DNA from: Clostridia bacterium
GTDB lineage: Bacteria > Bacillota > Clostridia > Oscillospirales > CAG-272
Assembly (NCBI GenBank): GCA_017453365.1
Contig: JAFTKH010000002.1
Location: forward strand, 1 to 58,333
Length of the DNA stretch: 58,333 bases
Direction of reading: 5' to 3'
The position numbers and the translations under genes were made by a program. The notes beneath the pieces are model-generated. The model was given only the letters and a program-made list of their open reading frames with translations. It did no database searches and was not told the DNA's origin. Positions 1-6,632 of the stretch are shown piece by piece. Position 1 is the stretch's first letter; each line of letters opens with the position of its first letter.

Positions 1-11
1 TGGTTACAAAC

Positions 12-40
12 TTTTCATTCTCGCGTATCGGATTTATAAT
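12..40 (+). promoter_or_regulatory. Weak candidate promoter upstream of thsB
   Basis: TTTTCA at 12-17 and TATAAT at 35-40 are separated by 17 bases. The -10 box is perfect but the -35 box matches the consensus at only 4 of 6 positions. A transcript from here would have an untranslated leader of about 90 bases before thsB. It is much weaker and more distant than the promoter at the other end of the cassette. No gene is visible in 1-106. Confidence 0.3.
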
Positions 41-106
41 CTATTCCTTTGTAGATTCATCAATACTATTAGCTCTTTTTGTTTTACCAGTTAGTGCTTA
101 GATTTG

Positions 107-141
107 CTCCAAATAACTAACAATTATTTGGAGTATATATG
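107..141 (+). repeat. Left recombination-type site and inverted repeat (IR-L)
   Basis: Bases 111-141 are identical to the reverse complement of 2292-2322 (31 of 31). The core at 107-133 is a recombinase-type palindrome: perfect 10-bp arms CTCCAAATAA and TTATTTGGAG around an asymmetric 7-bp spacer CTAACAA. The inner arm carries the GGAG ribosome binding site of thsB, and the repeat ends exactly at the ATG at 139-141. Inverted copies of a site with an asymmetric spacer would produce inversion of the 2.2 kb between them when recombined. This function is inferred; the repeat itself is seen directly. Confidence 0.9.
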
Positions 142-858
142 AGTATATTTATTTCTTTTTCGGGAATAGCACGACAAGAATTTGCTATAAAATTTTTAGA
201 TTTTTTCAATAGCTACGGATTAAAATGTTGGTATGACCAACACGAATTATATTTAGGTGATGAACTGCATTCAACAATCATCAACAAAGGAATAAATAAA
301 TCAAATTATTGTGTACTAATAATAAATCAGAAATACCTAGACAGCAATTGGCCGTGTGAAGAATCTGATTATTTTTTCCAAAGATATAAAAATGGAGAAG
401 ATATAGTGATATTCCCCATTTTATTGGATATTTCTAAAGAAGATATTGCAAATTCAAGATTAAAATATCTATTGAGTATAAAGTATCAATTCATTCATAC
501 CGGAGATTCTATTGAACAAATTGGATTTCAAATCATTAATCGGATATTTCAAGACAAGAAAAAAGATTGCAAATTTCATACATTTGATGATATGATTGAT
601 TATTTTAAAAGATTGCCAATTACAAACAGTATTGATATATATAATGCATTGATTGCTTTTAATGATTTTGACGAAACGAATTATAGAGATAGAACAATTT
701 TTTTAATTTGCTTGATACGACTGTTCAATAATAATCCATACGAAAAAACAATAAGAAAAATCTCATATATGATATATGAAAACAAAAAAATATCATTCGA
801 TACATATAAAATTATAGAATCAATACTCTTGTTAAGCATTTCCAATTCTTTAGATTAA
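139..858 (+). CDS. thsB: TIR-domain protein, Thoeris ThsB-like
   Basis: A 239-residue protein whose first ~130 residues form a TIR domain: the opening strand IFISFS, the YDQHEL segment after strand B, and S-N-W-P-C-E-E (residues 69-75), where Glu75 fits the catalytic glutamate of TIR NADases. The C-terminal ~100 residues are a helical extension of unknown function. In Thoeris, ThsB senses phage infection and makes a cyclic ADP-ribose-type signal from NAD+ that activates ThsA. The identification rests on the TIR domain and the adjacent SIR2-SLOG gene. The ATG has GGAG five bases upstream, inside the inverted repeat. The gene is AT-rich compared with the aro and pur regions, and its stop codon overlaps that of the opposing thsA. 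Confidence 0.85.
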   Translation: MSIFISFSGIARQEFAIKFLDFFNSYGLKCWYDQHELYLGDELHSTIINKGINKSNYCVLIINQKYLDSNWPCEESDYFFQRYKNGEDIVIFPILLDISKEDIANSRLKYLLSIKYQFIHTGDSIEQIGFQIINRIFQDKKKDCKFHTFDDMIDYFKRLPITNSIDIYNALIAFNDFDETNYRDRTIFLICLIRLFNNNPYEKTIRKISYMIYENKKISFDTYKIIESILLLSISNSLD

Positions 859-2294
859 TCAATAAAAGCTTTGCTAATTTCATCCAATACTTCATCCATG
901 TGCATTCTGCTTGCTAATATAATTTTGTCCACTAACGAAGTGAAAAAGGCTTCATTTGGATTTTCATGTTCAAAACCGATTAACAAGGTTTGGTTCTTAT
1001 ATGAAAAAGAGTTTTTATCCTCTAACTCTAATTCAAATATGCCTTTTGAAATAGAATTATCACCACACGGTATAGGAACAATTATACTATTCACGCTATT
1101 CTTTGCTTCGTAATATTCTTGCCACATACCACCTGTTCGATTGTTTTCTTCATGATCTCCATATAAAAAAATAAAAATTCCAGCCTTACTAACCATGTCT
1201 TTTCTATGTTTCTTGTTTGCTTCAGGACTTGTAAAGGGGAAAGGTTCCATTTGTAAGTATCTGTTAAGATTTTTATTTTCATCACAGCTTTCTTTAATTG
1301 AACCGCAAATAAAATTACCTATGCTCATACCCATTCCAGATATAAATTTAAATGGAAACGCTTTTATATCCATAAAAGCCTTGACAAGCTCTTTACAAAC
1401 TTTTTTCCCAATAGCCTCTTCTTCTGAATGGCGTTCAAAGGATTTTGCACCAGAAATAAAAATTGAGCTGTATTTCACTTTGTTTGAGATACCATATGCA
1501 ATTCTATGTGCATTGCAAGGTTGATCTACCAAAAGGCAATTAACATTATAATGCTTAAGTAAATCAGTCGAAATATAACTTAACTTTTCCTTATTTCGTT
1601 CTGCAATTATTGCATAGTGATTGATGATATAGTTTTCTCGACTATTGTCAATACAATTTAAAATGTCTTTTATACATATTCGCAGAATATCATCATCAAA
1701 CGAGCATCCTATAAACAAAAAGTTGTGGCAAAGGAGTTCTCGCTTCAATAGTATTAGATATGCTTCGTGAGAAGTTCTATAATCAATAAAGTCATTTTTT
1801 GTAATAACAATACTTTCTGGACTTGAGCAAGATCCATTGATCTTAAAAAGGAAGTTTTCATTAGGATATGAAAGACTTTGAAAATCGTTATATTTAAATA
1901 TTGGAATATATTTTTTCCCCTTTTTCCCTAAAACTTTCTCGATTATGAGATCATAGTTTGTAGTCCATATGCTTTTAAATTTAAAATCCAATAAATAGTT
2001 CAAATATGTTTGATTCACGTCAAGTTCTATTGTTTTTGATGTCATTTTTTCACATATTTTTTTCTTGACCTCAATTCCTTTTAATTCAGCATATTGGGCT
2101 TTTTCGGTATTGTTCCAATCGTTACAACCATCGCAGATTTCTTCCATCAATTCTCGCCAACTCATAAAATTATATTGCATAGAGGAGCCTGCTCCAACAA
2201 ACAAACTTAAATTGTTTTGCAATATTTTTTCTGCTACTTGATTAATGAATAATTCTAATTCTATTCGATTCTTTGCATCATAATTTCGTGACAT
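855..2294 (-). CDS. thsA: SIR2-SLOG effector, Thoeris ThsA-like
   Basis: A 479-residue protein, almost exactly the length of Bacillus cereus ThsA. The N-terminal SIR2 domain shows LFVGAGSS (31-38) and TTNYD (111-115, with the expected catalytic Asn113). The C-terminal SLOG domain starts near SIFISGAKS (277-285) and has ISGMGMSIGN (318-327), the nucleotide-binding loop that senses the ThsB-made signal. In the family, activated ThsA destroys NAD+ and stops phage growth. Unusually, residue 153, where the family has its catalytic His (K-x-H-G), is Asn (KINGS, codon AAT). NADase activity is therefore uncertain. The start codon lies in the inverted repeat, with the same GGAG leader as thsB. Confidence 0.88.
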   Translation of the reverse strand: MSRNYDAKNRIELELFINQVAEKILQNNLSLFVGAGSSMQYNFMSWRELMEEICDGCNDWNNTEKAQYAELKGIEVKKKICEKMTSKTIELDVNQTYLNYLLDFKFKSIWTTNYDLIIEKVLGKKGKKYIPIFKYNDFQSLSYPNENFLFKINGSCSSPESIVITKNDFIDYRTSHEAYLILLKRELLCHNFLFIGCSFDDDILRICIKDILNCIDNSRENYIINHYAIIAERNKEKLSYISTDLLKHYNVNCLLVDQPCNAHRIAYGISNKVKYSSIFISGAKSFERHSEEEAIGKKVCKELVKAFMDIKAFPFKFISGMGMSIGNFICGSIKESCDENKNLNRYLQMEPFPFTSPEANKKHRKDMVSKAGIFIFLYGDHEENNRTGGMWQEYYEAKNSVNSIIVPIPCGDNSISKGIFELELEDKNSFSYKNQTLLIGFEHENPNEAFFTSLVDKIILASRMHMDEVLDEISKAFID

Positions 2295-2326
2295 ATATAC
2301 TCCAAATAATTGTTAGTTATTTGCAC
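2292..2326 (-). repeat. Right recombination-type site and inverted repeat (IR-R)
   Basis: Bases 2292-2322 are the exact reverse complement of 111-141. The core site spans 2300-2326: inner arm CTCCAAATAA, spacer TTGTTAG (the left spacer in the opposite orientation), and outer arm TTATTTGCAC, which matches the ideal arm at 8 of 10 positions. On the minus strand it supplies the whole leader, the ribosome binding site and the ATG of thsA. The divergence of the outer arm begins exactly where the repeat ends, as expected if only the interior is exchanged. Confidence 0.88.
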
Positions 2327-2328
2327 CA

Positions 2329-2357
2329 ATTATACCATACTATGATATAATTTTCAA
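2329..2357 (-). promoter_or_regulatory. Strong promoter reading into the invertible cassette
   Basis: On the minus strand TTGAAA (2357-2352) and TATAAT (2334-2329) are 17 bases apart: 5 of 6 and 6 of 6 matches to the sigma-70/sigma-A consensus. Transcription would begin near 2322, the outer edge of the inverted repeat, so the transcript leader is made of the repeat. Whichever gene sits on this side is expressed with an identical leader. The promoter overlaps a TATAAT at 2346-2351 that could serve the divergent recombinase gene. Confidence 0.8.
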
Positions 2358-2386
2358 TGGATTTTGACGATTATTGGAGGAAACTC

Positions 2387-3274
2387 ATGAAAAAACACAT
2401 TTTTCAGTTTTTAAACTACATACAAGCTACTAAAAACTTGTCTACAAAGACATTGGAGGCATATAAAGGGGATCTGCTACAATTCGCAGAATATCAACAC
2501 GAGATACTAGATACGGATGTATGTGAATACATAGCATATTTAAATAAAACATTATCTCTTAAAGACACATCGATTCGCAGAAAAATAGTCACGCTTCAAA
2601 ATTTCTATGATTACCTGGACAGTCAGGGGATTATAGCAAACAATCCCTTTTCCAAGCTCAAATTCAAATTTCGGCAGGAGAGAAGACTTCCAAAAACACT
2701 ATCTATAAACGAAGTATCGAGATTATTGAATTGTTTTGATATTGATTATGATACATTATCTGAGTTTCAAAAGAAACAGCTAATAAGAGATGCTGCCTTA
2801 ATGGATTTGCTTATCAGCACCGGTATACGTATAGGTGAGGCTGCGGCAATTACTCTGGATGATATCATTCCCAACGAAAGAACGATTCTTATTCACGGTA
2901 AAGGACGCAAGCAAAGGCTTATATACATATCATCACCGATAACGTGGGAGAGGCTGTCTGTATTGATAAAAGAGCGAAAGAAAGCTCAAGGGAGCCATAT
3001 TTTTGTTAATCGCAACGGACAACCTATGAGCATCTACGGAATAGAAAATGTGTATCGAAAATACGCTGAAAAAGCAAAAATCAATGTGAAATCTACACCG
3101 CATTATTTAAGGCATACATTTGCTACGAATTTACTTGCAAACGGTGCCGATCTTCGCTCTGTTCAAGAAATTCTTGGACACGCCAGCGTAGCAACTACTC
3201 AGATATATACCGAAGTAACCACCAATCGAAAAAAACAAGTGTTAAAAAAGTTTAACTATCGAAATAAAATATAG
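2387..3274 (+). CDS. Tyrosine recombinase (XerC/D-like), probable cassette invertase
   Basis: A 295-residue site-specific recombinase from the ATG at 2387, which has GGAGG six bases upstream; an in-frame ATG at 2357 lacks such a site. The N-terminal SAM-like core-binding domain is followed by a full catalytic set: Arg in STGIRIGE, Lys in HGKGRKQR, H-Y-L-R-H-T-F, the LGHAS motif, and the nucleophile in QIYTEV. These enzymes cut and rejoin DNA at paired ~10-bp arms around a 6-8 bp spacer, matching the sites at 107-133 and 2300-2326. The gene starts about 60 bases from the right site and shares the AT-rich composition of the cassette. It could instead be a remnant integrase, but adjacency to inverted sites favours an invertase. 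Confidence 0.85.
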   Translation: MKKHIFQFLNYIQATKNLSTKTLEAYKGDLLQFAEYQHEILDTDVCEYIAYLNKTLSLKDTSIRRKIVTLQNFYDYLDSQGIIANNPFSKLKFKFRQERRLPKTLSINEVSRLLNCFDIDYDTLSEFQKKQLIRDAALMDLLISTGIRIGEAAAITLDDIIPNERTILIHGKGRKQRLIYISSPITWERLSVLIKERKKAQGSHIFVNRNGQPMSIYGIENVYRKYAEKAKINVKSTPHYLRHTFATNLLANGADLRSVQEILGHASVATTQIYTEVTTNRKKQVLKKFNYRNKI

Positions 3275-3423
3275 CGAATTTATCATAAAAATCACGGTAT
3301 AATACGAATTTTTGAGGTTATCGGAGAAAATAAAAAACGACCAATTTCTAGGCCTTGTGGAGTGAACCCAAGGCGATGGACACGAAATAAAAAAACATTT
3401 CGTAGAATAGCTTTGATTTGCTC

Positions 3424-4290
3424 TTAAAAGCTCGTTGTTTCTTGAAACTGACATCGTTTCTCATACGGTGTCAGTTTTGTTTTTAGCTGAATCCGTTCAT
3501 AATTGTAGAAATGAATGTATTCACCAAGGAGGAGGCGAGCCTCCTCCTTAGTCGCCGGTGTGTACCGATGAAGCCACTCGGATTTGAGTGTGCTGAAGAA
3601 ATTTTCAGCACAAGCGTTGTCAAGTGGCGTTCCCGGACTTGACATTGATGGCGTTATGTGGTAAGATTTTGTTAGCTTAAAATACCCCTCTGAAGTGTAT
3701 TGAAAGCCTTGGTCACTGTGGAGCTGCAACTCTGCAGTGACCTCTCTTTTTGCAGCCTTAACTGTTTCAAAGACAAGATTGTTATTGTTTTCTGTTCCTA
3801 CTTTGTATGCAACTACAAAATTGTCGTATAAATCCTTGATTACAGACAGATAAACAAATCCCTCTTTCGTTGGTATGTATGAAATGTCCGTACACCATTT
3901 TAGGTTCGGACGCTCGGCATTAAAGTTTCTCTCAAACAAATTGGTGTATTTATGTATGCTCTCGCAGTTCTGTACCCACTTGCGTTTTCTGCGAGATTTA
4001 GAGAGCAAATTGTACTTATTCATTACGCGGAGTACTGCTTTATGGTTCATTACGAGCCCAAATTCACGTAATAACCATATCTGAACACGTCGGTATCCGT
4101 ATGTCTGACGCGTTTTCTTTTGGCAATCTCGTATTAGTTCGCCAATCTGCTTGTCCGGATCTTCTTTGTCTGCTTTTTTCGTCCAAGCATAATAACCGCT
4201 ACGGGATACTCCAAAGAAGATACACATATCTCGCACGTTGTATTTATCTTTGAAACGGTGAATTACTCTATATTTTACGCCGGCTCTCAC
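3424..4290 (-). CDS. IS3-family transposase OrfB (DDE integrase core)
   Basis: A 288-residue transposase subunit. The N-terminal region (YNVRDMCIFFGVSRSGYYAW) is the HTH_21 segment typical of OrfB. The integrase core (rve) follows, with Asp in KWCTDISYIPT, Asp in LHSDQGFQYTS and Glu in NACAENFFSTLKSE completing the DDE triad. The start is a GTG at 4290 that overlaps the TGA of OrfA, so it may be made by translational coupling or, as in other IS3 elements, by -1 frameshifting into an OrfAB fusion. It looks intact. Confidence 0.92.
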   Translation of the reverse strand: MRAGVKYRVIHRFKDKYNVRDMCIFFGVSRSGYYAWTKKADKEDPDKQIGELIRDCQKKTRQTYGYRRVQIWLLREFGLVMNHKAVLRVMNKYNLLSKSRRKRKWVQNCESIHKYTNLFERNFNAERPNLKWCTDISYIPTKEGFVYLSVIKDLYDNFVVAYKVGTENNNNLVFETVKAAKREVTAELQLHSDQGFQYTSEGYFKLTKSYHITPSMSSPGTPLDNACAENFFSTLKSEWLHRYTPATKEEARLLLGEYIHFYNYERIQLKTKLTPYEKRCQFQETTSF

Positions 4291-4577
4291 TTCCTTTCCA
4301 ACTCTCGAAGAAAATTTCGCAGTAGCTCATTTTCCATTTCAAGACGCTTAACTTTTTGCTCTAACTCTTCCGGTTTGTTTGTTGGGCGTCCGCGTTTCAA
4401 TGGTGCAATTTTACGCCTGTTTACCTCCGGTCTGCTTCCACACCATGATTTAGCTGAATATGTACTAATCTTAAATCTGCGTGCTATGCTTTCATAACTT
4501 TCTCCATTTTGATGAGCCTCTATTACCAATGCCTTGAAATTCTCGGGATATGCTGTTCTTCCTTTCTTGTTTCCCAT
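4287..4577 (-). CDS. IS3-family transposase OrfA (HTH_8)
   Basis: A 96-residue DNA-binding subunit. Residues 9-45 form a helix-turn-helix of the transposase-8 type (AYPENFKALVIEAHQNGES...SIARRFKIST), followed by a leucine-rich coiled coil near the C terminus (LEQKVKRLEMENELLRNFLREL) used for dimerisation with OrfB. It binds the terminal repeats during transposition. It begins about 80 bases inside the right end of the element and overlaps OrfB by four bases. Confidence 0.9.
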   Translation of the reverse strand: MGNKKGRTAYPENFKALVIEAHQNGESYESIARRFKISTYSAKSWCGSRPEVNRRKIAPLKRGRPTNKPEELEQKVKRLEMENELLRNFLRELERK

Positions 4578-4687
4578 ACAAAAAACCTCCTGCAGTAGAT
4601 ATTTCTATTCTACTACAAGAGGTTTTTTATTTCAATGTCCGTTTTTACGGGTTCAGTTCATTTGAGCCGTTTTTTATATGTAAGGCA

Positions 4688-5266
4688 TCATACGTAGGGA
4701 ATAAAGGCCTCTATTACCTTACTTTTCATATTAGAGAGCAAAAACTCGGTTTCCTCGGGGTCTGCACTCGCGAGTGAGAGCGAGCCATATACAAGAGTAA
4801 GAACGGTCGAGGTCAGAACGCGTAAATCCTCATCGTTAAGACCGCGTGCTCGGGCAAAGAGCGTTATATTATCGCAAATCGGTTTATCAAAGCGCGATAT
4901 CTCGCGCCTCCGTTCCATATTTCCGTCAGACTGCAACAGGAGCAAAACGGAGCGAAAATTTCCGTTTCCGAGCCAAAAGCGCACGGCAAGTAAGCACAGC
5001 TCGGTTATACATTCGGCACTTCCCTCTCCATATACCTCGACCACCTCGCCCGAAAGAAGCTCCCACCCTTCGCGCACATAGCCGATTATAGCCAATATGA
5101 GCTCATCCTTATCCTTAAAATGCCTATAGGGCGCGGCGCAGGAAACGTCCTGCGAAAGAGCGACTCTGCGAAGGGAGAAATCACGTATTCCGTGCTCCGC
5201 GAGCTCCGAAAGTCCGCCGAGTATCAGCCGTGTACGCAGGTCATCGGCTCTGTAATCCTCTTCCAC
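4688..5266 (-). CDS. TetR-family transcriptional regulator
   Basis: A 192-residue regulator with an N-terminal TetR helix-turn-helix (LILGGLSELAEHGIRDFSLRRVA, then CAAPYRHFKDKDELILAIIGYV) and a helical ligand-binding C-terminal domain. It starts at GTG 5266 with GGAGG six bases upstream. It is divergent from the aromatic amino acid operon, and both promoters carry related TGTTAACA-type palindromes, so it most likely represses itself and the operon. The ligand is not evident from sequence; an aromatic amino acid or shikimate intermediate is the natural guess. The HTH and context are clear, the target is inferred. Confidence 0.85.
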   Translation of the reverse strand: MEEDYRADDLRTRLILGGLSELAEHGIRDFSLRRVALSQDVSCAAPYRHFKDKDELILAIIGYVREGWELLSGEVVEVYGEGSAECITELCLLAVRFWLGNGNFRSVLLLLQSDGNMERRREISRFDKPICDNITLFARARGLNDEDLRVLTSTVLTLVYGSLSLASADPEETEFLLSNMKSKVIEAFIPYV

Positions 5267-5286
5267 GTTATACCTCCAAAAAGCAA

Positions 5287-5303
5287 AGTTAACACTATTA
5301 ACA
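5287..5303. promoter_or_regulatory. Operator-like palindrome at the tetR promoter
   Basis: The 17-mer AGTTAACACTATTAACA matches the tandem palindrome at 5403-5419 in 14 of 17 positions. It covers the predicted start point of tetR transcription, just downstream of the minus-strand -10 box. This is a good position for autorepression. Confidence 0.6.
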
Positions 5304-5308
5304 ATTGT

Positions 5309-5337
5309 ATTTTAGCACATTCGAAGCCCTTTTGCAA
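5309..5337 (-). promoter_or_regulatory. tetR promoter
   Basis: On the minus strand TTGCAA (5337-5332) and TAAAAT (5314-5309) lie 17 bases apart, 4/6 and 5/6 matches to consensus. It faces away from the aro operon promoter. Confidence 0.55.
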
Positions 5338-5356
5338 GTAGTTTTAAAAAATTCTC

Positions 5357-5385
5357 TTGACATCTATCATCCTTGCGTGTATAAT
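5357..5385 (+). promoter_or_regulatory. Consensus promoter of the aromatic amino acid operon
   Basis: TTGACA at 5357-5362 and TATAAT at 5380-5385 are separated by 17 bases, a perfect sigma-A promoter. Transcription should start near 5392, some 47 bases before the first start codon, with the operator at 5403-5419 in the leader. No T-box, attenuator or riboswitch is visible in this short leader, so control is likely through the operator. Confidence 0.85.
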
Positions 5386-5402
5386 ATATTTAAAAGAAAG
5401 TG

Positions 5403-5419
5403 TGTTAACAGTGTTAACA
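5403..5419. promoter_or_regulatory. Tandem TGTTAACA operator in the aro operon leader
   Basis: Two copies of the 8-base palindrome TGTTAACA (5403-5410 and 5412-5419) are separated by one G. The block sits about 11 bases downstream of the expected transcription start, where a bound TetR dimer would block elongation or initiation. Confidence 0.65.
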
Positions 5420-5438
5420 TATTTTGAGGAGCAGATAA

Positions 5439-6629
5439 ATGATTAACCGAAAAGCTGAAAAGCTGGGGCGCGAGCGCTCCGTTATACGAGAAATATTTGA
5501 ATACGGACAAAAGAGAAAGTCGGAGATAGGCGCCGAGCACGTCTATGATTTCTCTCTCGGCAACCCGAGCGTTTCCCCTCCCCCGTCCGTCGACCGCGAG
5601 ATAGTGCGTCTGATTGAGGACGGGCCCTCAACGTCGCTTCACGGCTACACCTCGGCATCGGGAGCTCCCGAAACAAGGCGCGCTATTGCCGAGTATCTGA
5701 CTAGGACGCACGGCTTTTCCGTCAGCGGTGACAGCATCTACGTTACCGTCGGTGCAGCCGCGGCTCTCACCTCTGCTCTCGGAGCTCTCGTGACAAAGGG
5801 TGAAGAGGTTATCGTGCTGGCTCCATACTTTCCTGAATACAAGGTATTTATCGAGAAGAGCGGCGGACGTGCCGTGGAGGTGCCCTCCTGTCCGGATTTC
5901 CAGCCCAATATCGAGGCGATAAAGGAAGCTATAACTCCGCGTACTGCGGCTATAATCGTAAACTCTCCGAACAATCCGAGCGGCGCCGTTATTACTCGCG
6001 AGCGTCTTGAGCAGCTGGCTTCGGTTCTCTCCTCTGCCGAGGCGGAGCTCGGCAAGTCCATTTATCTTATCGCGGACGAGCCCTACCGCGAGCTCGTTTA
6101 CGACGGAGCGGAGGTACCCTTTATTCCGAGCATTTACCGTGACACTGTAGTCTGCTATTCGTTCAGCAAATCCCTTTCCCTTCCCGGAGAGAGGATAGGC
6201 TACGTTCTGGTATCGCCGTCTATCCCCGAGTGCGACTCGGTATTTGCAGCGGTGGCGGGGGCTGCGCGCTCACTCGGATACGTTTGCGCTCCGAGCCTTA
6301 TGCAGCGAATATTGCCAAAGGTGCTCGGCGAGGTATCAGACATCGCGGTATACGATAGAAACAGAAGGCTTCTTCTCTCGGAGCTCTCGTCCTATGGCTT
6401 CGAATGTGTCCCCCCCTCTGGTGCGTTCTATCTGTTTTTAAAATCCCCTGTTCCAGATGCTAATGAATTCGCTATGCGGGCACGGGATTTCGAGCTACTG
6501 CTCGTCCCCTCCGACAGCTTCGGCTGCCCCGGGTACGTCAGGATATCCTACTGTGTTGAGACCGAGGAAATAAAGCGGGCGCTTCCCGCCTTCTCGGCTC
6601 TGGCAAAAAGCTATGGTTTAAAGGGTTAA
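5439..6629 (+). CDS. PLP-dependent class I aminotransferase (probable aromatic aminotransferase)
   Basis: A 396-residue fold-type I aminotransferase. Visible landmarks are NSPNNPSG (PLP contact Asn), IADEPYREL (Asp/Tyr pair contacting the cofactor) and SFSKSLSLPGERIGY, which carries the Schiff-base lysine. It is the first gene of the aro operon, four bases ahead of pheA, so transamination of phenylpyruvate and 4-hydroxyphenylpyruvate to Phe and Tyr is the likely job. On sequence alone an aspartate aminotransferase is equally possible. The start ATG has GAGGAG upstream. Confidence 0.85.
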   Translation: MINRKAEKLGRERSVIREIFEYGQKRKSEIGAEHVYDFSLGNPSVSPPPSVDREIVRLIEDGPSTSLHGYTSASGAPETRRAIAEYLTRTHGFSVSGDSIYVTVGAAAALTSALGALVTKGEEVIVLAPYFPEYKVFIEKSGGRAVEVPSCPDFQPNIEAIKEAITPRTAAIIVNSPNNPSGAVITRERLEQLASVLSSAEAELGKSIYLIADEPYRELVYDGAEVPFIPSIYRDTVVCYSFSKSLSLPGERIGYVLVSPSIPECDSVFAAVAGAARSLGYVCAPSLMQRILPKVLGEVSDIAVYDRNRRLLLSELSSYGFECVPPSGAFYLFLKSPVPDANEFAMRARDFELLLVPSDSFGCPGYVRISYCVETEEIKRALPAFSALAKSYGLKG

Positions 6630-6632
6630 GGT

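Larger units (their letters stand above)
3358..4660 (-). mobile_element. IS3-family insertion sequence, IS150-like
   Basis: A 1.3-kb element with two overlapping transposase frames on the minus strand. Its ends are imperfect inverted repeats: left TGGAGTGAACCC (3358) and, as the reverse complement of the right end, TGAACTGAACCC (to 4660), followed on both sides by GGACA and a shared GAAATAAAAAA block. Both ends begin with TG as in this family. The flanking trinucleotides (TTG and TTT) do not form a clear target duplication, so one boundary may be off by a base or two or have decayed. Confidence 0.85.

Noticed and set aside
2329-3274. Recombinase as the integrase of a phage or conjugative element
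   Set aside because: No phage, plasmid or conjugation genes are near, and no tRNA attachment site flanks it. Its closeness to a matched inverted repeat fits an invertase better, though this is not proven.
3355-4663. Target-site duplication of the IS3 element
   Set aside because: The flanking bases TTG and TTT do not match, so I do not claim a duplication.
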